Positions 1 to 8,062 of a stretch of DNA of 62,806 nucleotides are shown here, piece by piece. Each line of letters opens with the position of its first letter. The stretch's first letter is position 1. The notes beneath the pieces are model-generated. The model was given only the letters and a program-made list of their open reading frames with translations. It ran no database searches and was not told the origin of the DNA. This stretch comes from Clostridia bacterium (GTDB lineage Bacteria; Bacillota; Clostridia; Oscillospirales; Acutalibacteraceae): contig JAFTCG010000070.1 in assembly GCA_017454815.1 (NCBI GenBank), forward strand, positions 1 through 62,806. Direction: 5' to 3'. The position numbers and the translations under genes were made by a program.

Positions 1-11
1 CGCGCACCGCG

Positions 12-77
12 CGCCGACACGCCCACGTCGGCGAAAACGCTCCGCAGGAGCATTTTCTTCCGATATGCAAGCATATC
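12..77. repeat. Cluster of three hairpins at the left edge
   Basis: Three consecutive inverted repeats are visible: arms 12-18 and 27-33, arms 33-43 and 47-57 (GAAAA and GCTCC pairing with GGAGC and TTTTC around a GCA loop, one C/A mismatch), and the perfect pair GATATGC 62-68 with GCATATC 71-77. They are followed at 86-99 by a plus-strand sequence identical to a tRNA T-arm end (GTTCGAATCCCACC). No ORF covers the stretch. It may be the rest of an intergenic repeat or of a tRNA-associated element cut by the window edge. Confidence 0.5.
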
Positions 78-146
78 TCCCTCCTGTTCGAATCCCACCT
101 TAAAAACAAAAAACACAAAGCCCGACAAAAGTCGAACTTTGCGCTT

Positions 147-235
147 TGGCGGAAGCGGTGGGATTCGAACCCACGAGCCCGTGAAGGCTACCTGATTTCG
201 AGTCAGGCCCGTTATGACCACTTCGATACGCTTCC
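147..235 (-). tRNA. tRNA-Ser (anticodon CGA)
   Basis: The reverse strand folds as a class II tRNA. The 7-bp acceptor stem is GGAAGCG with CGCTTCC, and the anticodon stem CCTGA/TCAGG closes the loop CTCGAAA, giving anticodon CGA, which reads UCG serine codons. There is a long variable arm typical of serine tRNAs and the T-loop TTCGAAT. The 3' CCA is encoded at 147-149. Length about 86 nt plus CCA fits tRNA-Ser. Confidence is high because all arms pair. Confidence 0.95.
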
Positions 236-440
236 ATATTTAATTTTTCGCATTTTGCTCAGCCGCAGTTTGCAAACCGAATACAAGGACTATTCTATCA
301 AAAACCTTTCGCTTTGTCAAGGATTTACCGAATATTGAGCAAATCTTTTGAAAATGCCGATCCGACACCTTCTCTCGTGGCATAAAGCCGCCTTTTTTAG
401 ACAAATTTTTTCAAAAACACCAACAGATTGACCTTTTCTA
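236..440. other. Intergenic spacer without recognisable gene
   Basis: Between the tRNA and the first protein gene (236-549) I see no ORF with a ribosome binding site and no strong hairpin. The only signal is the promoter-like motif near 441-469 reported separately. The stretch is AT-rich compared with the coding regions around it. Confidence 0.5.
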
Positions 441-469
441 TTGTAAAAGAAATGTACGTATGATATAAT
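441..469 (+). promoter_or_regulatory. Extended -10 promoter for the repeat-rich surface protein
   Basis: TATAAT at 464-469 is preceded by TGA, an extended -10 element, and lies 17 bp after TTGTAA at 441-446, a 4 of 6 match to the -35 consensus. It precedes the gene starting at 550 with a leader of about 75 nt. Confidence 0.6.
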
Positions 470-549
470 TTTCTGAAGTCGATGATTGGCCGCGCACGGG
501 CTCGGCACCGGACCAAACGGCTTGAAATTTTATGGCGGAGGGCAAGATG

Positions 550-1560
550 ATGAAAAACAGAGTTATCACTTTGATCGCTGCGGCGATATTTGCCTTCTGC
601 TTTGCGTTGACATCTTTTGCTTACAATATCGACGGGTTCGTTGACGTTGACGAGGAATGGGAAAAAACGACCATGGCTGACCTTGCGGACAAGATCTACA
701 CAGGTTGCGACGTTGTGCATTTGTACGTAAGGCACGATTTTCAGCACGACAAAAACCTTCTTTTCCTCGCGATCCAGACCGTTGAAAACAAGAGCATAGA
801 TAATTTTGAAAACTGCAGTTTTGAGATCACGGTAGAAGGCATCGGCACGATAAAAGTTTCCCCGGCCGGAGCCGAATACGATGAAAACGATTTCGGCGTA
901 AGGAGCGCGGTCAAAGATCATATCGACGGGGTAAGCATGGAGGCGAAGATCTCGTTCAAGAGAGGCGCTGACAGCGCGTTCGATCTCTCGATCGTCGCAA
1001 ACGATTCAAGAGGGAACGTATCCGTCCCGTTCAAAATCGCAATAAAGGACAAGCTCGCGCAAAGCTCGACAACTGCTGCAACGACCACCAAGGCCGAAGC
1101 GGTTCGTACGACAGAAAAGACAACAAAAGAAAAAACCACTAAAGAAAAGACCACCAAGGAAAAAACAACAACCGAGAAAACCACAAAAGAGAAAACAACT
1201 TCGGAAAAAACGACTAAGGAGAAAACTACCAGAGAGAAGACTACTAAAGAGAAGACTACAAAGGAAAAGACCACAAAACAGAAAACAACAAAAACGCAGA
1301 AAACAAAAGCGACAAAAAGCACGACGGTGCCCTACTCGACAGTAGACCCCGATGATTATCCTTCAAGAGCGAGCGCCCAGGGATCGATAGCTCAAACGCA
1401 GAGCGGCCAGGGTTCCGAAAGCACGACGCAGGAGGTCAACGCTCTCGCGCAAAGTAAAAACGATACCGGCAGGATTGTCCTGAAAACAGTTTCGGCTTGC
1501 ATCATTGTCGTTGCCGGTGCGGCATTCGGGATGACGTTCCTGCGAAAAAAAGGCTCATGA
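550..1560 (+). CDS. Exported protein with Thr/Lys/Glu-rich stalk and C-terminal membrane anchor
   Basis: The product has an N-terminal signal sequence (MKNR then a hydrophobic run to about residue 24), a globular region to about residue 170, a low-complexity stalk of TTKEK-type pentads to about residue 260, a Ser/Gln-rich linker, and one C-terminal membrane helix followed by RKKGS. It is therefore probably held at the cell surface with the stalk spanning the wall. ATG 550 is chosen because GGAGGG at 537-542 lies 7 bp upstream; the in-frame ATGs at 532 and 547 fit worse. The pentads use varied codons, so the amino-acid pattern rather than the DNA is being kept. I recognise no enzymatic family. 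It is followed by its own terminator and is monocistronic. Confidence 0.75.
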   Translation: MKNRVITLIAAAIFAFCFALTSFAYNIDGFVDVDEEWEKTTMADLADKIYTGCDVVHLYVRHDFQHDKNLLFLAIQTVENKSIDNFENCSFEITVEGIGTIKVSPAGAEYDENDFGVRSAVKDHIDGVSMEAKISFKRGADSAFDLSIVANDSRGNVSVPFKIAIKDKLAQSSTTAATTTKAEAVRTTEKTTKEKTTKEKTTKEKTTTEKTTKEKTTSEKTTKEKTTREKTTKEKTTKEKTTKQKTTKTQKTKATKSTTVPYSTVDPDDYPSRASAQGSIAQTQSGQGSESTTQEVNALAQSKNDTGRIVLKTVSACIIVVAGAAFGMTFLRKKGS

Positions 1561-1567
1561 TCTGCCG

Positions 1568-1596
1568 ACTACTCGACGCATTGTCGGGTAGTTTTT
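1568..1596 (+). terminator. Rho-independent terminator
   Basis: Arms 1568-1577 and 1583-1592 form a 10-bp stem with one T-G and one C-G-rich core and a 5-nt loop, followed directly by TTTTT. It ends the surface-protein gene. Confidence 0.85.
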
Positions 1597-1681
1597 GGCT
1601 GTCGGGAACTTGTTTTTTGATCTGAAAGGATGTAAAACAAACATATATAACGAAAAAGACACGGTTTTTTTGAAAAACATC

Positions 1682-1710
1682 TTGACAAAACGGCTTTACT
1701 GTTTTATAAT
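1682..1710 (+). promoter_or_regulatory. Promoter of the histidine operon
   Basis: A consensus -35 TTGACA at 1682-1687 and a consensus -10 TATAAT at 1705-1710 are separated by 17 bp. Transcription would start near 1717, about 40 nt before the first gene of the his operon. Confidence 0.9.
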
Positions 1711-1719
1711 CTACCATGT

Positions 1720-1740
1720 TATCACGTTAGCACGCTAAAT
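1720..1740. promoter_or_regulatory. Candidate operator of the his operon
   Basis: Just downstream of the expected transcription start is the perfect dyad TTAGC-AC-GCTAA (1727-1738), overlapped by a direct repeat of CACG-TTA / CACG-CTA. The next gene encodes a TrpR/YerC-family DNA-binding protein. In Gram-positives, TrpR-family regulators of histidine genes are established, so autoregulation of the operon through this site is a reasonable inference. Binding itself is not shown by the sequence. Confidence 0.55.
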
Positions 1741-1757
1741 TGAACGGAGGTATTTGC

Positions 1758-2042
1758 GTGAACATCTGGGACAACGAATCCGCGCAGGAGCTTTGCAGAG
1801 CTTTCATGTGCCTGGAAAGCGAAGAAGAATGCAGAAACTTTCTGGAAGACATCTGCACCATAAAGGAGATCATGGAAATCTCGCAAAGGCTGATGGTTGC
1901 AAAACAGCTTGACAAAGGCATCAGCTACAACGAGATCAGCAAACGCACAGGAGCGAGCACGGCGACGGTCTGCCGCGTGAAAAGGTGTTACGATTACGGT
2001 TCCGGAATGTATAAGACGATGGTCGGGAGGTTGGAAAAATGA
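1758..2042 (+). CDS. TrpR/YerC-family transcriptional regulator (HisR-like)
   Basis: This 94-residue protein belongs to the YerC/YecD branch of the TrpR repressor superfamily, small all-helical DNA-binding proteins. The helix-turn-helix is visible at roughly residues 58-80 (ISYNEISKRTGASTATVCRV). I chose GTG 1758 because GGAGG at 1746-1750 lies 7 bp before it; an upstream in-frame TTG lacks a binding site. Its stop overlaps the start of hisZ by ATGA, so it is translated as part of the his operon. Its place at the head of the operon and the dyad in the promoter region suggest it represses histidine synthesis. Ligand and operator are inferred. Confidence 0.88.
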   Translation: MNIWDNESAQELCRAFMCLESEEECRNFLEDICTIKEIMEISQRLMVAKQLDKGISYNEISKRTGASTATVCRVKRCYDYGSGMYKTMVGRLEK

Positions 2043-3184
2043 CGGGCGAAAACTACCGCGGCGAAGAGATTTTCGGCATCGACAAGAAGCTTTTGAAGAG
2101 CGAGGAGAAAGCCGTTTTCGACCTTCGCTCCCTTTACAAAAAGTACGGCTATCTTCCGTACAACATGAGCAAATTTGAAGAATACGAGCTATATATCCGC
2201 AACAAGGATTTTCTTGTCAGTGACAGGATCATCACCTTTAACGACACCAACGGAAAGCTCATGGCGCTGAAACCGGACGTAACCCTCTCCATCATCAAAA
2301 ACGGTGAAGACGAAGCCGGATCCAAGCAGAAAGTTTACTACAACGAGAACGTTTACCGCGTTTCGGAAACGACAAAGCGTTACAAGGAGATAATGCAGAC
2401 CGGGCTTGAGTGCATCGGCGACATCGACGATTACGACGTGACCGAAGTTATTTTGCTTGCCGCCGAAAGCCTTGAAAAAATCAGCCCGAACGGTGACTTT
2501 GTCCTTGAAATATCGCATCTGGGGATATTGCTCGGCGTTGTTGAACAGATCAACGGCAGCGAAAACTTCATCAAGCGCGCAACTGAGTTTGTTTCGATGA
2601 AAAACATGCACGACCTCAAGAGGCTTTGCGACGAATATGAGGTCAGCGAGGAAGATTATGAAAAAATCTGCGTGTTTATCACTTCCTACGGCGAGAGAAA
2701 AAAGGTGCTCGAAAACCTGAAAGACATTTGCAAAGGAAGCGCCGAAGAATCATACGCTCAACTGTGCGAATTATCCTCGATGATTGATTCGGCGCAGAGG
2801 AAGTTTTCCGACAGGATCATATTTGATTTTTCCGTTGTCAACGACATGAACTACTACAACTCCATCGCCTTCAGAGGCTTCATCGACGGCATCAGCGACG
2901 GCGTTCTGTCCGGCGGAAGATATGACAAACTGATGAAAAAAATGGGCAGAAAATCGTCCGCGATAGGCTTTGCAGTCTACACTCATCTGCTCGAACAGCT
3001 ACGGACGGAAAAGGACGGATTTGATGTTGACGTTCTTCTTGTTTACGACGACGTCGACGACAAATCCGAAGTGAGAAACGAAGTTGAAAAAATCATTTCT
3101 TCAGGCAAAACCGTGTCCGCCCAAAAGACGGAGAACACAACCTTGAGATACCGTGAAAAAATCGTTTTCGGGGAGGGAAAATAA
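2039..3184 (+). CDS. hisZ: ATP phosphoribosyltransferase regulatory subunit HisZ
   Basis: HisZ is a catalytically inactive paralogue of histidyl-tRNA synthetase that pairs with short-form HisG to make the first enzyme of histidine synthesis. The 381-residue product shows the class II synthetase core, including LKPDVTLSI near residue 78 (motif 2 region), YNENVYRVSE, and the C-terminal SGGRYDKLM at about residue 285. It lacks the C-terminal anticodon-binding domain of true HisRS. The start overlaps the regulator stop (ATGA) and hisG begins 1 bp after its stop. Its presence matches the short hisG next to it. Confidence 0.93.
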   Translation: MTGENYRGEEIFGIDKKLLKSEEKAVFDLRSLYKKYGYLPYNMSKFEEYELYIRNKDFLVSDRIITFNDTNGKLMALKPDVTLSIIKNGEDEAGSKQKVYYNENVYRVSETTKRYKEIMQTGLECIGDIDDYDVTEVILLAAESLEKISPNGDFVLEISHLGILLGVVEQINGSENFIKRATEFVSMKNMHDLKRLCDEYEVSEEDYEKICVFITSYGERKKVLENLKDICKGSAEESYAQLCELSSMIDSAQRKFSDRIIFDFSVVNDMNYYNSIAFRGFIDGISDGVLSGGRYDKLMKKMGRKSSAIGFAVYTHLLEQLRTEKDGFDVDVLLVYDDVDDKSEVRNEVEKIISSGKTVSAQKTENTTLRYREKIVFGEGK

Positions 3185-3185
3185 T

Positions 3186-3803
3186 ATGCTTAACATTGCT
3201 TTGCCGAAGGGCAGGCTTGGAGAAAAAGTTTACGACGCTTTTGAAAAAGCAGGTTATGAATGCCCCGAAATAAAAGAAAAAAACAGAAAACTGATTTTTG
3301 AAAACTCCGAAAAACAGGTCAGATATTTCTGGGTAAAACCGTCGGACGTTTCGATTTACGTCGAGCGCGGCGCTGCGGACATTGGCGTTTGCGGAAAAGA
3401 TATTCTGCTTGAATACTGTCCCGATGTGTACGAGCTTCTCGACCTCGACATGGGAAAATGCAGGATGGCTGTCGCAGGCCCGAAGGATTTCCGCGACGAT
3501 CCGGACAGGGCGCTGAAGGTGGCGACAAAATTCCCGAAGATCGCATCCGACTACTACGATTCGATCGGCAGGGAGATCGACGTTATCAAGCTCAACGGAT
3601 CGATCGAGATCGCGCCGATACTCGGACTGTCGGACGTAATAGTTGACATTGTCGAAACGGGCGCAACGCTGAAAGAAAACGACCTGGGCGTGCTCTCGAC
3701 GATAGTTGACATCAGCGCAAGGCTTATCGCAAATAAAGTCAGCTTTAAATTCAAGGGCGAGCAGATCAAAGACGTCGTCAGCAAAATCAAGGAGCAGTTA
3801 TAA
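3186..3803 (+). CDS. hisG: ATP phosphoribosyltransferase catalytic subunit HisG (short form)
   Basis: HisG joins ATP and PRPP to give phosphoribosyl-ATP, the committed step of histidine synthesis. The protein has 205 residues, the short form that lacks the C-terminal regulatory domain and needs HisZ. It begins MLNIALPKGRLG, and shows GAADIGVCGKD near residue 58 and the PRPP-binding segment DIVETGATLKEN near residue 150. The start at 3186 has GGGAGG about 7 bp upstream; an earlier in-frame codon lies within hisZ and is rejected. The stop overlaps hisD (TAATG). Confidence 0.95.
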   Translation: MLNIALPKGRLGEKVYDAFEKAGYECPEIKEKNRKLIFENSEKQVRYFWVKPSDVSIYVERGAADIGVCGKDILLEYCPDVYELLDLDMGKCRMAVAGPKDFRDDPDRALKVATKFPKIASDYYDSIGREIDVIKLNGSIEIAPILGLSDVIVDIVETGATLKENDLGVLSTIVDISARLIANKVSFKFKGEQIKDVVSKIKEQL

Positions 3804-5080
3804 TGATAAAGATATACAATTACGGCGAAGTATCGAACGAAGAAATATTTGACCGCAGTCAGAGCGGCGCAAATGTTGAAAAAACCGTTGAAGAGATCAT
3901 CGAAAACGTCAGGAAAAACGGCGACAAAGCCATATATGAATATGCGCTGAAATTTGACGGGGCAAAGCTCGATAGCCTTGAAGTTACTCAGGAAGAGATA
4001 GACGAAGCTTTTGAAGAAGTCGGCGAGGAATTTGTCGGCATTCTCAAAGAAGCCTGCGAAAACATCCGCGCGTTCCACAGCCGTCAGGTGAGAAACAGTT
4101 TCGTCATCAGCGAAAAAGACGGCGTTGTCATCGGGCAGAAGGTCATGCCGATAGAAAAAGTCGGTCTTTATGTCCCCGGCGGCACAGCAGCTTATCCGTC
4201 GACCGTGCTGATGGACAGCGTTCCCGCAAAGATCGCGGGTTGCGGCAATATAGTCATGGTTTCCCCACCGAACAAAGAGGGAAAAATCAACTCGGCAATT
4301 CTCGCCGCGGCAAAGATCGCGGGCGTTGACAGGATATTCAAGGTCGGCGGCGCTCAGGCGATCGCGGCGCTGGCTTACGGAACCGAAACGATCCCGAAAA
4401 CCGACAAGATAGTCGGCCCCGGCAACGCCTATGTGGCGGAAGCCAAAAAGCAGGTTTTCGGAAAGGTTTCCATCGACATGATCGCAGGGCCCAGCGAGAT
4501 CCTTGTCGTTGCTGATTCGCTTTCAAACCCGAAATACGTTGCGGCGGATCTCCTCTCACAGGCGGAACATGACAAAATGGCGAGCGCAGTGCTTGTCACC
4601 GACACCATGGAATTCGCCGAAAAAGTAAGCATCGAGCTCGAGCGCCAGATACCGCTCCTGCCCAGAAAAGAGATCGCAAGAACTTCGATCGACAACAACG
4701 GCAAAATCATCGTTGCCAAAGATAATCTGCAGCTTGCCATAGACATCGCAAACGAGATAGCGCCCGAGCATCTTGAACTGTGCGTTGACAATCCTTTCGA
4801 CTATCTCGACAAAGTCAAACACGCCGGCTCGGTGTTCATGGGCAGATATTGTCCCGAAGCTCTCGGCGACTATTTTGCAGGGCCGAACCACACGCTTCCA
4901 ACGAGCGCAACGGCGAGATTTTCTTCGCCTCTTTCGGTCGATGATTTTGTGAAGAAAACGCAGTTCACTTATTACACCAAGGACGCGCTTGAAAAGGTGA
5001 GCGGAAAGATCGCAACTTTTGCAAGAAAGGAAGGGCTTGACGCGCATGCAAGAAGCGCCGAGATCCGATTTGAAAAATAA
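3803..5080 (+). CDS. hisD: Histidinol dehydrogenase HisD
   Basis: HisD performs the last two oxidations from L-histidinol to L-histidine with NAD, using one zinc per active site. The 425-residue length is normal. Motifs include VPGGTAAYPS near residue 125, VGGAQAIAALAYGT near 180, the zinc and catalytic residues in LLSQAEHDK near 250, and IAPEHLEL near 315 with GPNHTLPTS near 355. It overlaps hisG and hisC by one base at each end, so translation is coupled. Confidence 0.96.
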   Translation: MIKIYNYGEVSNEEIFDRSQSGANVEKTVEEIIENVRKNGDKAIYEYALKFDGAKLDSLEVTQEEIDEAFEEVGEEFVGILKEACENIRAFHSRQVRNSFVISEKDGVVIGQKVMPIEKVGLYVPGGTAAYPSTVLMDSVPAKIAGCGNIVMVSPPNKEGKINSAILAAAKIAGVDRIFKVGGAQAIAALAYGTETIPKTDKIVGPGNAYVAEAKKQVFGKVSIDMIAGPSEILVVADSLSNPKYVAADLLSQAEHDKMASAVLVTDTMEFAEKVSIELERQIPLLPRKEIARTSIDNNGKIIVAKDNLQLAIDIANEIAPEHLELCVDNPFDYLDKVKHAGSVFMGRYCPEALGDYFAGPNHTLPTSATARFSSPLSVDDFVKKTQFTYYTKDALEKVSGKIATFARKEGLDAHARSAEIRFEK

Positions 5081-6141
5081 TGAGCAGATTCTTTTCAAAA
5101 AAATATTCTTCGCTCTCGGCCTACGTTCCGGGCGAACAGCCGAAGGACATGAAGTATATAAAACTTAACACAAACGAGTCGCCGTTCCCCGTCAGCGAAC
5201 ATGTGGTCGAAGCCGCCGCAAAAGGGGCGGAAAATATCAACCTTTATTCCGACCCGGAATGCACGCTGCTTCGTGAAAAAATGGCGAAAACTTTCGCAGT
5301 CGGAAAAGAAAACATTCTGATGACCAACGGCTCGGACGAAGCGCTGAATTTTGCATTCATGGCGTTCTGCGACAAAGACCATCCGATTGTTTTTCCCGAC
5401 ATAACGTACGGGTTTTACCCTGTGTTTGCGGAGCTTAATTTTCTGCCGTTTGAGCAGATACCGCTCGGCGAGGATTTCAGAATAAGGACAGAAGACTATA
5501 TCGGGATCAACAAAAACATCGTCATCGCAAACCCCAACGCTCCGACGGGAATTTGTCTGACGATCGCAGAGATAGAAAGAATCGTCTCCTCAAACCCCGA
5601 AAACGTCGTGATCATCGACGAGGCTTACGTTGACTTCGGCGCCGAAAGCGCGATACCGCTGACAGGGAAATTCAACAACCTGCTTGTAGTCGGCACGTTC
5701 TCAAAGTCGAGGAGCATGGCGGGCGCAAGGCTCGGCTTTGTGATAGGAAATGAGGAGCTGATAAAAGACCTCAACACCATAAAGTATTCTACAAATCCTT
5801 ACAACGTCAACAGGATGACGGCGGCGGCAGGCGTTGCGATGTTGGAGGAAAACGACAGGCGTATTGAGCTTTGCAGGCAGATCGCCGAAACGAGGGAAAA
5901 GACAAAAACTGCGCTTGAAAAACTCGGATTTTTCGTCACAGATTCAAAGGCAAATTTTCTCTTCGCAAAGAGCGAAAAAATATCGGGAGAAAAGCTTTAC
6001 CTTGAAATGAAAAAACGCGGCGTTCTGATAAGGCATTTCAGCTCGCCGAAAATCAAAGACTTCAACAGAATAACGATCGGCAGTGAAGAACAGATGAAAA
6101 TTTTTCTTGACAAAGTCGAAGAAATACTAAAGGAGATTTGA
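5080..6141 (+). CDS. hisC: Histidinol-phosphate aminotransferase HisC
   Basis: HisC converts imidazole-acetol phosphate to histidinol phosphate with glutamate as donor. The 353-residue fold-type I PLP enzyme shows KLNTNESPFP near residue 26, ANPNAPTG near 145, the aspartate-containing IDEAYVDF near 177 and the PLP lysine in TFSKSRSMAGARLGF near 208. The start overlaps the hisD stop (TAATG). Similar aromatic aminotransferases exist, but the operon position settles the assignment. Confidence 0.94.
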   Translation: MSRFFSKKYSSLSAYVPGEQPKDMKYIKLNTNESPFPVSEHVVEAAAKGAENINLYSDPECTLLREKMAKTFAVGKENILMTNGSDEALNFAFMAFCDKDHPIVFPDITYGFYPVFAELNFLPFEQIPLGEDFRIRTEDYIGINKNIVIANPNAPTGICLTIAEIERIVSSNPENVVIIDEAYVDFGAESAIPLTGKFNNLLVVGTFSKSRSMAGARLGFVIGNEELIKDLNTIKYSTNPYNVNRMTAAAGVAMLEENDRRIELCRQIAETREKTKTALEKLGFFVTDSKANFLFAKSEKISGEKLYLEMKKRGVLIRHFSSPKIKDFNRITIGSEEQMKIFLDKVEEILKEI

Positions 6142-6144
6142 AAA

Positions 6145-6732
6145 ATGAGAAAAGCCGACATTGAAAGAAATACGAACGAAACCAAAATCAAGCTTTCCCT
6201 TGCCATCGACGGAACCGGGAAATCGTCGTGCGAAACGGGATGCGGTTTTCTCGATCATATGCTGACTCTTTTTGCAAAACACGGCCGCTTTGACCTCGAC
6301 GTGAAATGCGACGGCGACACAAACGTTGATTTTCATCACACCGTCGAGGACGTGGGTATCTGTCTCGGCCGGGCTTTTTTTGAAGCAATGGGCGACAAAA
6401 AGGGCATCAACCGCTATGCGGACAAGATAACTCCGATGGATGAAACCCTTATCCTCTGCGCCGTTGACGTTTCCGGCAGAGGATCGTTCTACGGCGAAAT
6501 GAACATCCCGACCCAGAGAGTCGGCGATTTTGACACAGAGCTTTGCGAGGAATTCTTCATCGCGTTCACAAGGCAGGCGGGCGTTACGCTTCACATCAGG
6601 CAGATCGCCGGAAGCAATTCCCACCACATCATCGAGGGCGCTTTCAAATGCGCCGCAAGAGCGATGCGGGAGGCCCTCTCGATCGACAAAGATTTTGCCG
6701 GAGAGATCCCGTCAACAAAGGGGATGCTGTGA
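6145..6732 (+). CDS. hisB: Imidazoleglycerol-phosphate dehydratase HisB
   Basis: HisB dehydrates imidazole glycerol phosphate to imidazole acetol phosphate using two manganese ions. The 195-residue protein is the single-function form, without the N-terminal HAD phosphatase domain seen in enterobacteria. Metal-binding motifs are DHMLTLFAKH near residue 36, FHHTVEDVG near 63, and SNSHHIIEGAFK near 155. It follows hisC by 3 bp and its stop overlaps the hisH ATG. No histidinol-phosphatase gene is found in the operon. Confidence 0.95.
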   Translation: MRKADIERNTNETKIKLSLAIDGTGKSSCETGCGFLDHMLTLFAKHGRFDLDVKCDGDTNVDFHHTVEDVGICLGRAFFEAMGDKKGINRYADKITPMDETLILCAVDVSGRGSFYGEMNIPTQRVGDFDTELCEEFFIAFTRQAGVTLHIRQIAGSNSHHIIEGAFKCAARAMREALSIDKDFAGEIPSTKGML

Positions 6733-7343
6733 TGGTTGCGGTTGTTGATTACGGCGTGGGGAATCTTTTTTCGCTCTGTTCCTCGCTGAAGTATATCGGT
6801 CAGGACGCTGTTGTGACGAGCGATCCCGATGAAATAAAAAACGCCGGAAAAATTATTTTGCCCGGCGTCGGAGCGTTCGGCGACGCTGTCGAAAAGCTGA
6901 AAAACAGCGGGCTTTTCTCCTTGATTCAGCAGCAGGCAAAAGACGGCAAAGAGATCATGGGCATATGCTTGGGAATGCAGATGCTTTTTGAAAAAAGCTA
7001 TGAGTTCGGCGAGCACGAGGGGCTCGGGCTACTCAAAGGCGAGATCGTCCCGATGAAGGGCGTGCTTGACGAAAAATACAAGATCCCGCATATCGGCTGG
7101 AACGCCTTGAATTTCAGGAAAGAAAGCGATTTGTTTAAACACATAAACGACGGCGACTGCGTATATTTTGTCCATTCGTTTTATGCCGACAACTGCGCCG
7201 ACAGCCTTATCGCAACGGCGGAATATGACATTGAGCTCACTGCGGCGGTGGAAAAAGACAACGTGTGCGGGTGTCAGTTCCATCCCGAAAAAAGCGGCGA
7301 AGTCGGGCTTAAGATCCTGCGAGCTTTTTGCGAGAAAGGGTGA
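6732..7343 (+). CDS. hisH: Imidazole glycerol phosphate synthase glutaminase subunit HisH
   Basis: HisH releases ammonia from glutamine and channels it to HisF. The 203-residue class I glutamine amidotransferase starts MVAVVDYGVGNL, with the nucleophile cysteine in GICLGMQML near residue 80 and the catalytic His-Glu in QFHPEKSG near 185. The start is the ATG overlapping the hisB stop; an in-frame extension upstream lies inside hisB and does not resemble the family. hisA and hisF follow, giving the synthase genes in the usual order. Confidence 0.95.
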   Translation: MVAVVDYGVGNLFSLCSSLKYIGQDAVVTSDPDEIKNAGKIILPGVGAFGDAVEKLKNSGLFSLIQQQAKDGKEIMGICLGMQMLFEKSYEFGEHEGLGLLKGEIVPMKGVLDEKYKIPHIGWNALNFRKESDLFKHINDGDCVYFVHSFYADNCADSLIATAEYDIELTAAVEKDNVCGCQFHPEKSGEVGLKILRAFCEKG

Positions 7344-7348
7344 GCGAA

Positions 7349-8062
7349 ATGATAATATTACCTGCAATTGACCTTTTTGAAAAAAAGGCGGTAAGGCTTT
7401 TAAAGGGCGACTATGAAAAAATGACCGTTTACAGCGACAACCCGATCGAGATCGCAAGAGACTTCGAGGAAAAAGGTGCAAAATATATCCACATGGTCGA
7501 CCTTGAGGGCGCTAAGGACGGATCCGTGCCGAACATCTCGGTTGTCAGTCAGGTAGCAAAGGAAACAAACCTGTTTGTTGAGATCGGCGGCGGGATCAGA
7601 AACATCGAAACTGCCGACAAATACTTTTCCGCAGGGGTCGACCGCGTGATACTCGGCACTGCCGCAGTAAACGACGAGGAATTTTTGAAAAAAGCTCTTG
7701 ATAAATACGGAGAAAAAATCGCCGTCGGAGCGGACGTGAAGGACGGGTTCATCGCCATAAAGGGTTGGCTTGAAAAGTCTCAGGTGAGCCTTGAAGAATT
7801 CTTTGAAAAAATGGAAAACCTCGGCGTCGACAACATCATCTGCACCGACATTTCAAGGGACGGCGCGATGAGAGGAACAAACCTCGAAATGTACAAGCGT
7901 TTGAGCGAAAAATTCAAGGTCAAAATCACCGCTTCCGGCGGAGTGTCCGACATCGACGACGTGAAAAAGCTCAGGCAAATGAACCTTTACGGCGCAATAA
8001 TCGGTAAGGCTTATTATACGGGAGCGATAGACCTGCGCCAAGCTCTGGAGGTGGCGAAGTGA
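7349..8062 (+). CDS. hisA: ProFAR isomerase HisA
   Basis: HisA is the (beta/alpha)8-barrel isomerase converting ProFAR to PRFAR. The 237-residue protein starts MIILPAIDLFEKKAVRL, containing the catalytic base aspartate at residue 8. The catalytic acid lies in CTDISRDGAMRGTN near residue 125-135, and GGVSDIDD and GAIIGKAYYTG form the phosphate-binding end. Start 7349 is preceded by AAAGGG; an upstream in-frame codon overlaps hisH and is not family-like. Its stop overlaps the hisF GTG (GTGA). Confidence 0.94.
   Translation: MIILPAIDLFEKKAVRLLKGDYEKMTVYSDNPIEIARDFEEKGAKYIHMVDLEGAKDGSVPNISVVSQVAKETNLFVEIGGGIRNIETADKYFSAGVDRVILGTAAVNDEEFLKKALDKYGEKIAVGADVKDGFIAIKGWLEKSQVSLEEFFEKMENLGVDNIICTDISRDGAMRGTNLEMYKRLSEKFKVKITASGGVSDIDDVKKLRQMNLYGAIIGKAYYTGAIDLRQALEVAK

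Noticed and set aside
918..1322. A minus-strand open frame with VVFS repeats
   Set aside because: It is the reverse complement of the TTKEK codons and has no start signal of its own.
1561..1757. A T-box or histidine leader peptide before the his operon
   Set aside because: The leader after the promoter is only about 40 nt and has no run of His codons or T-box motif; a protein operator fits better.
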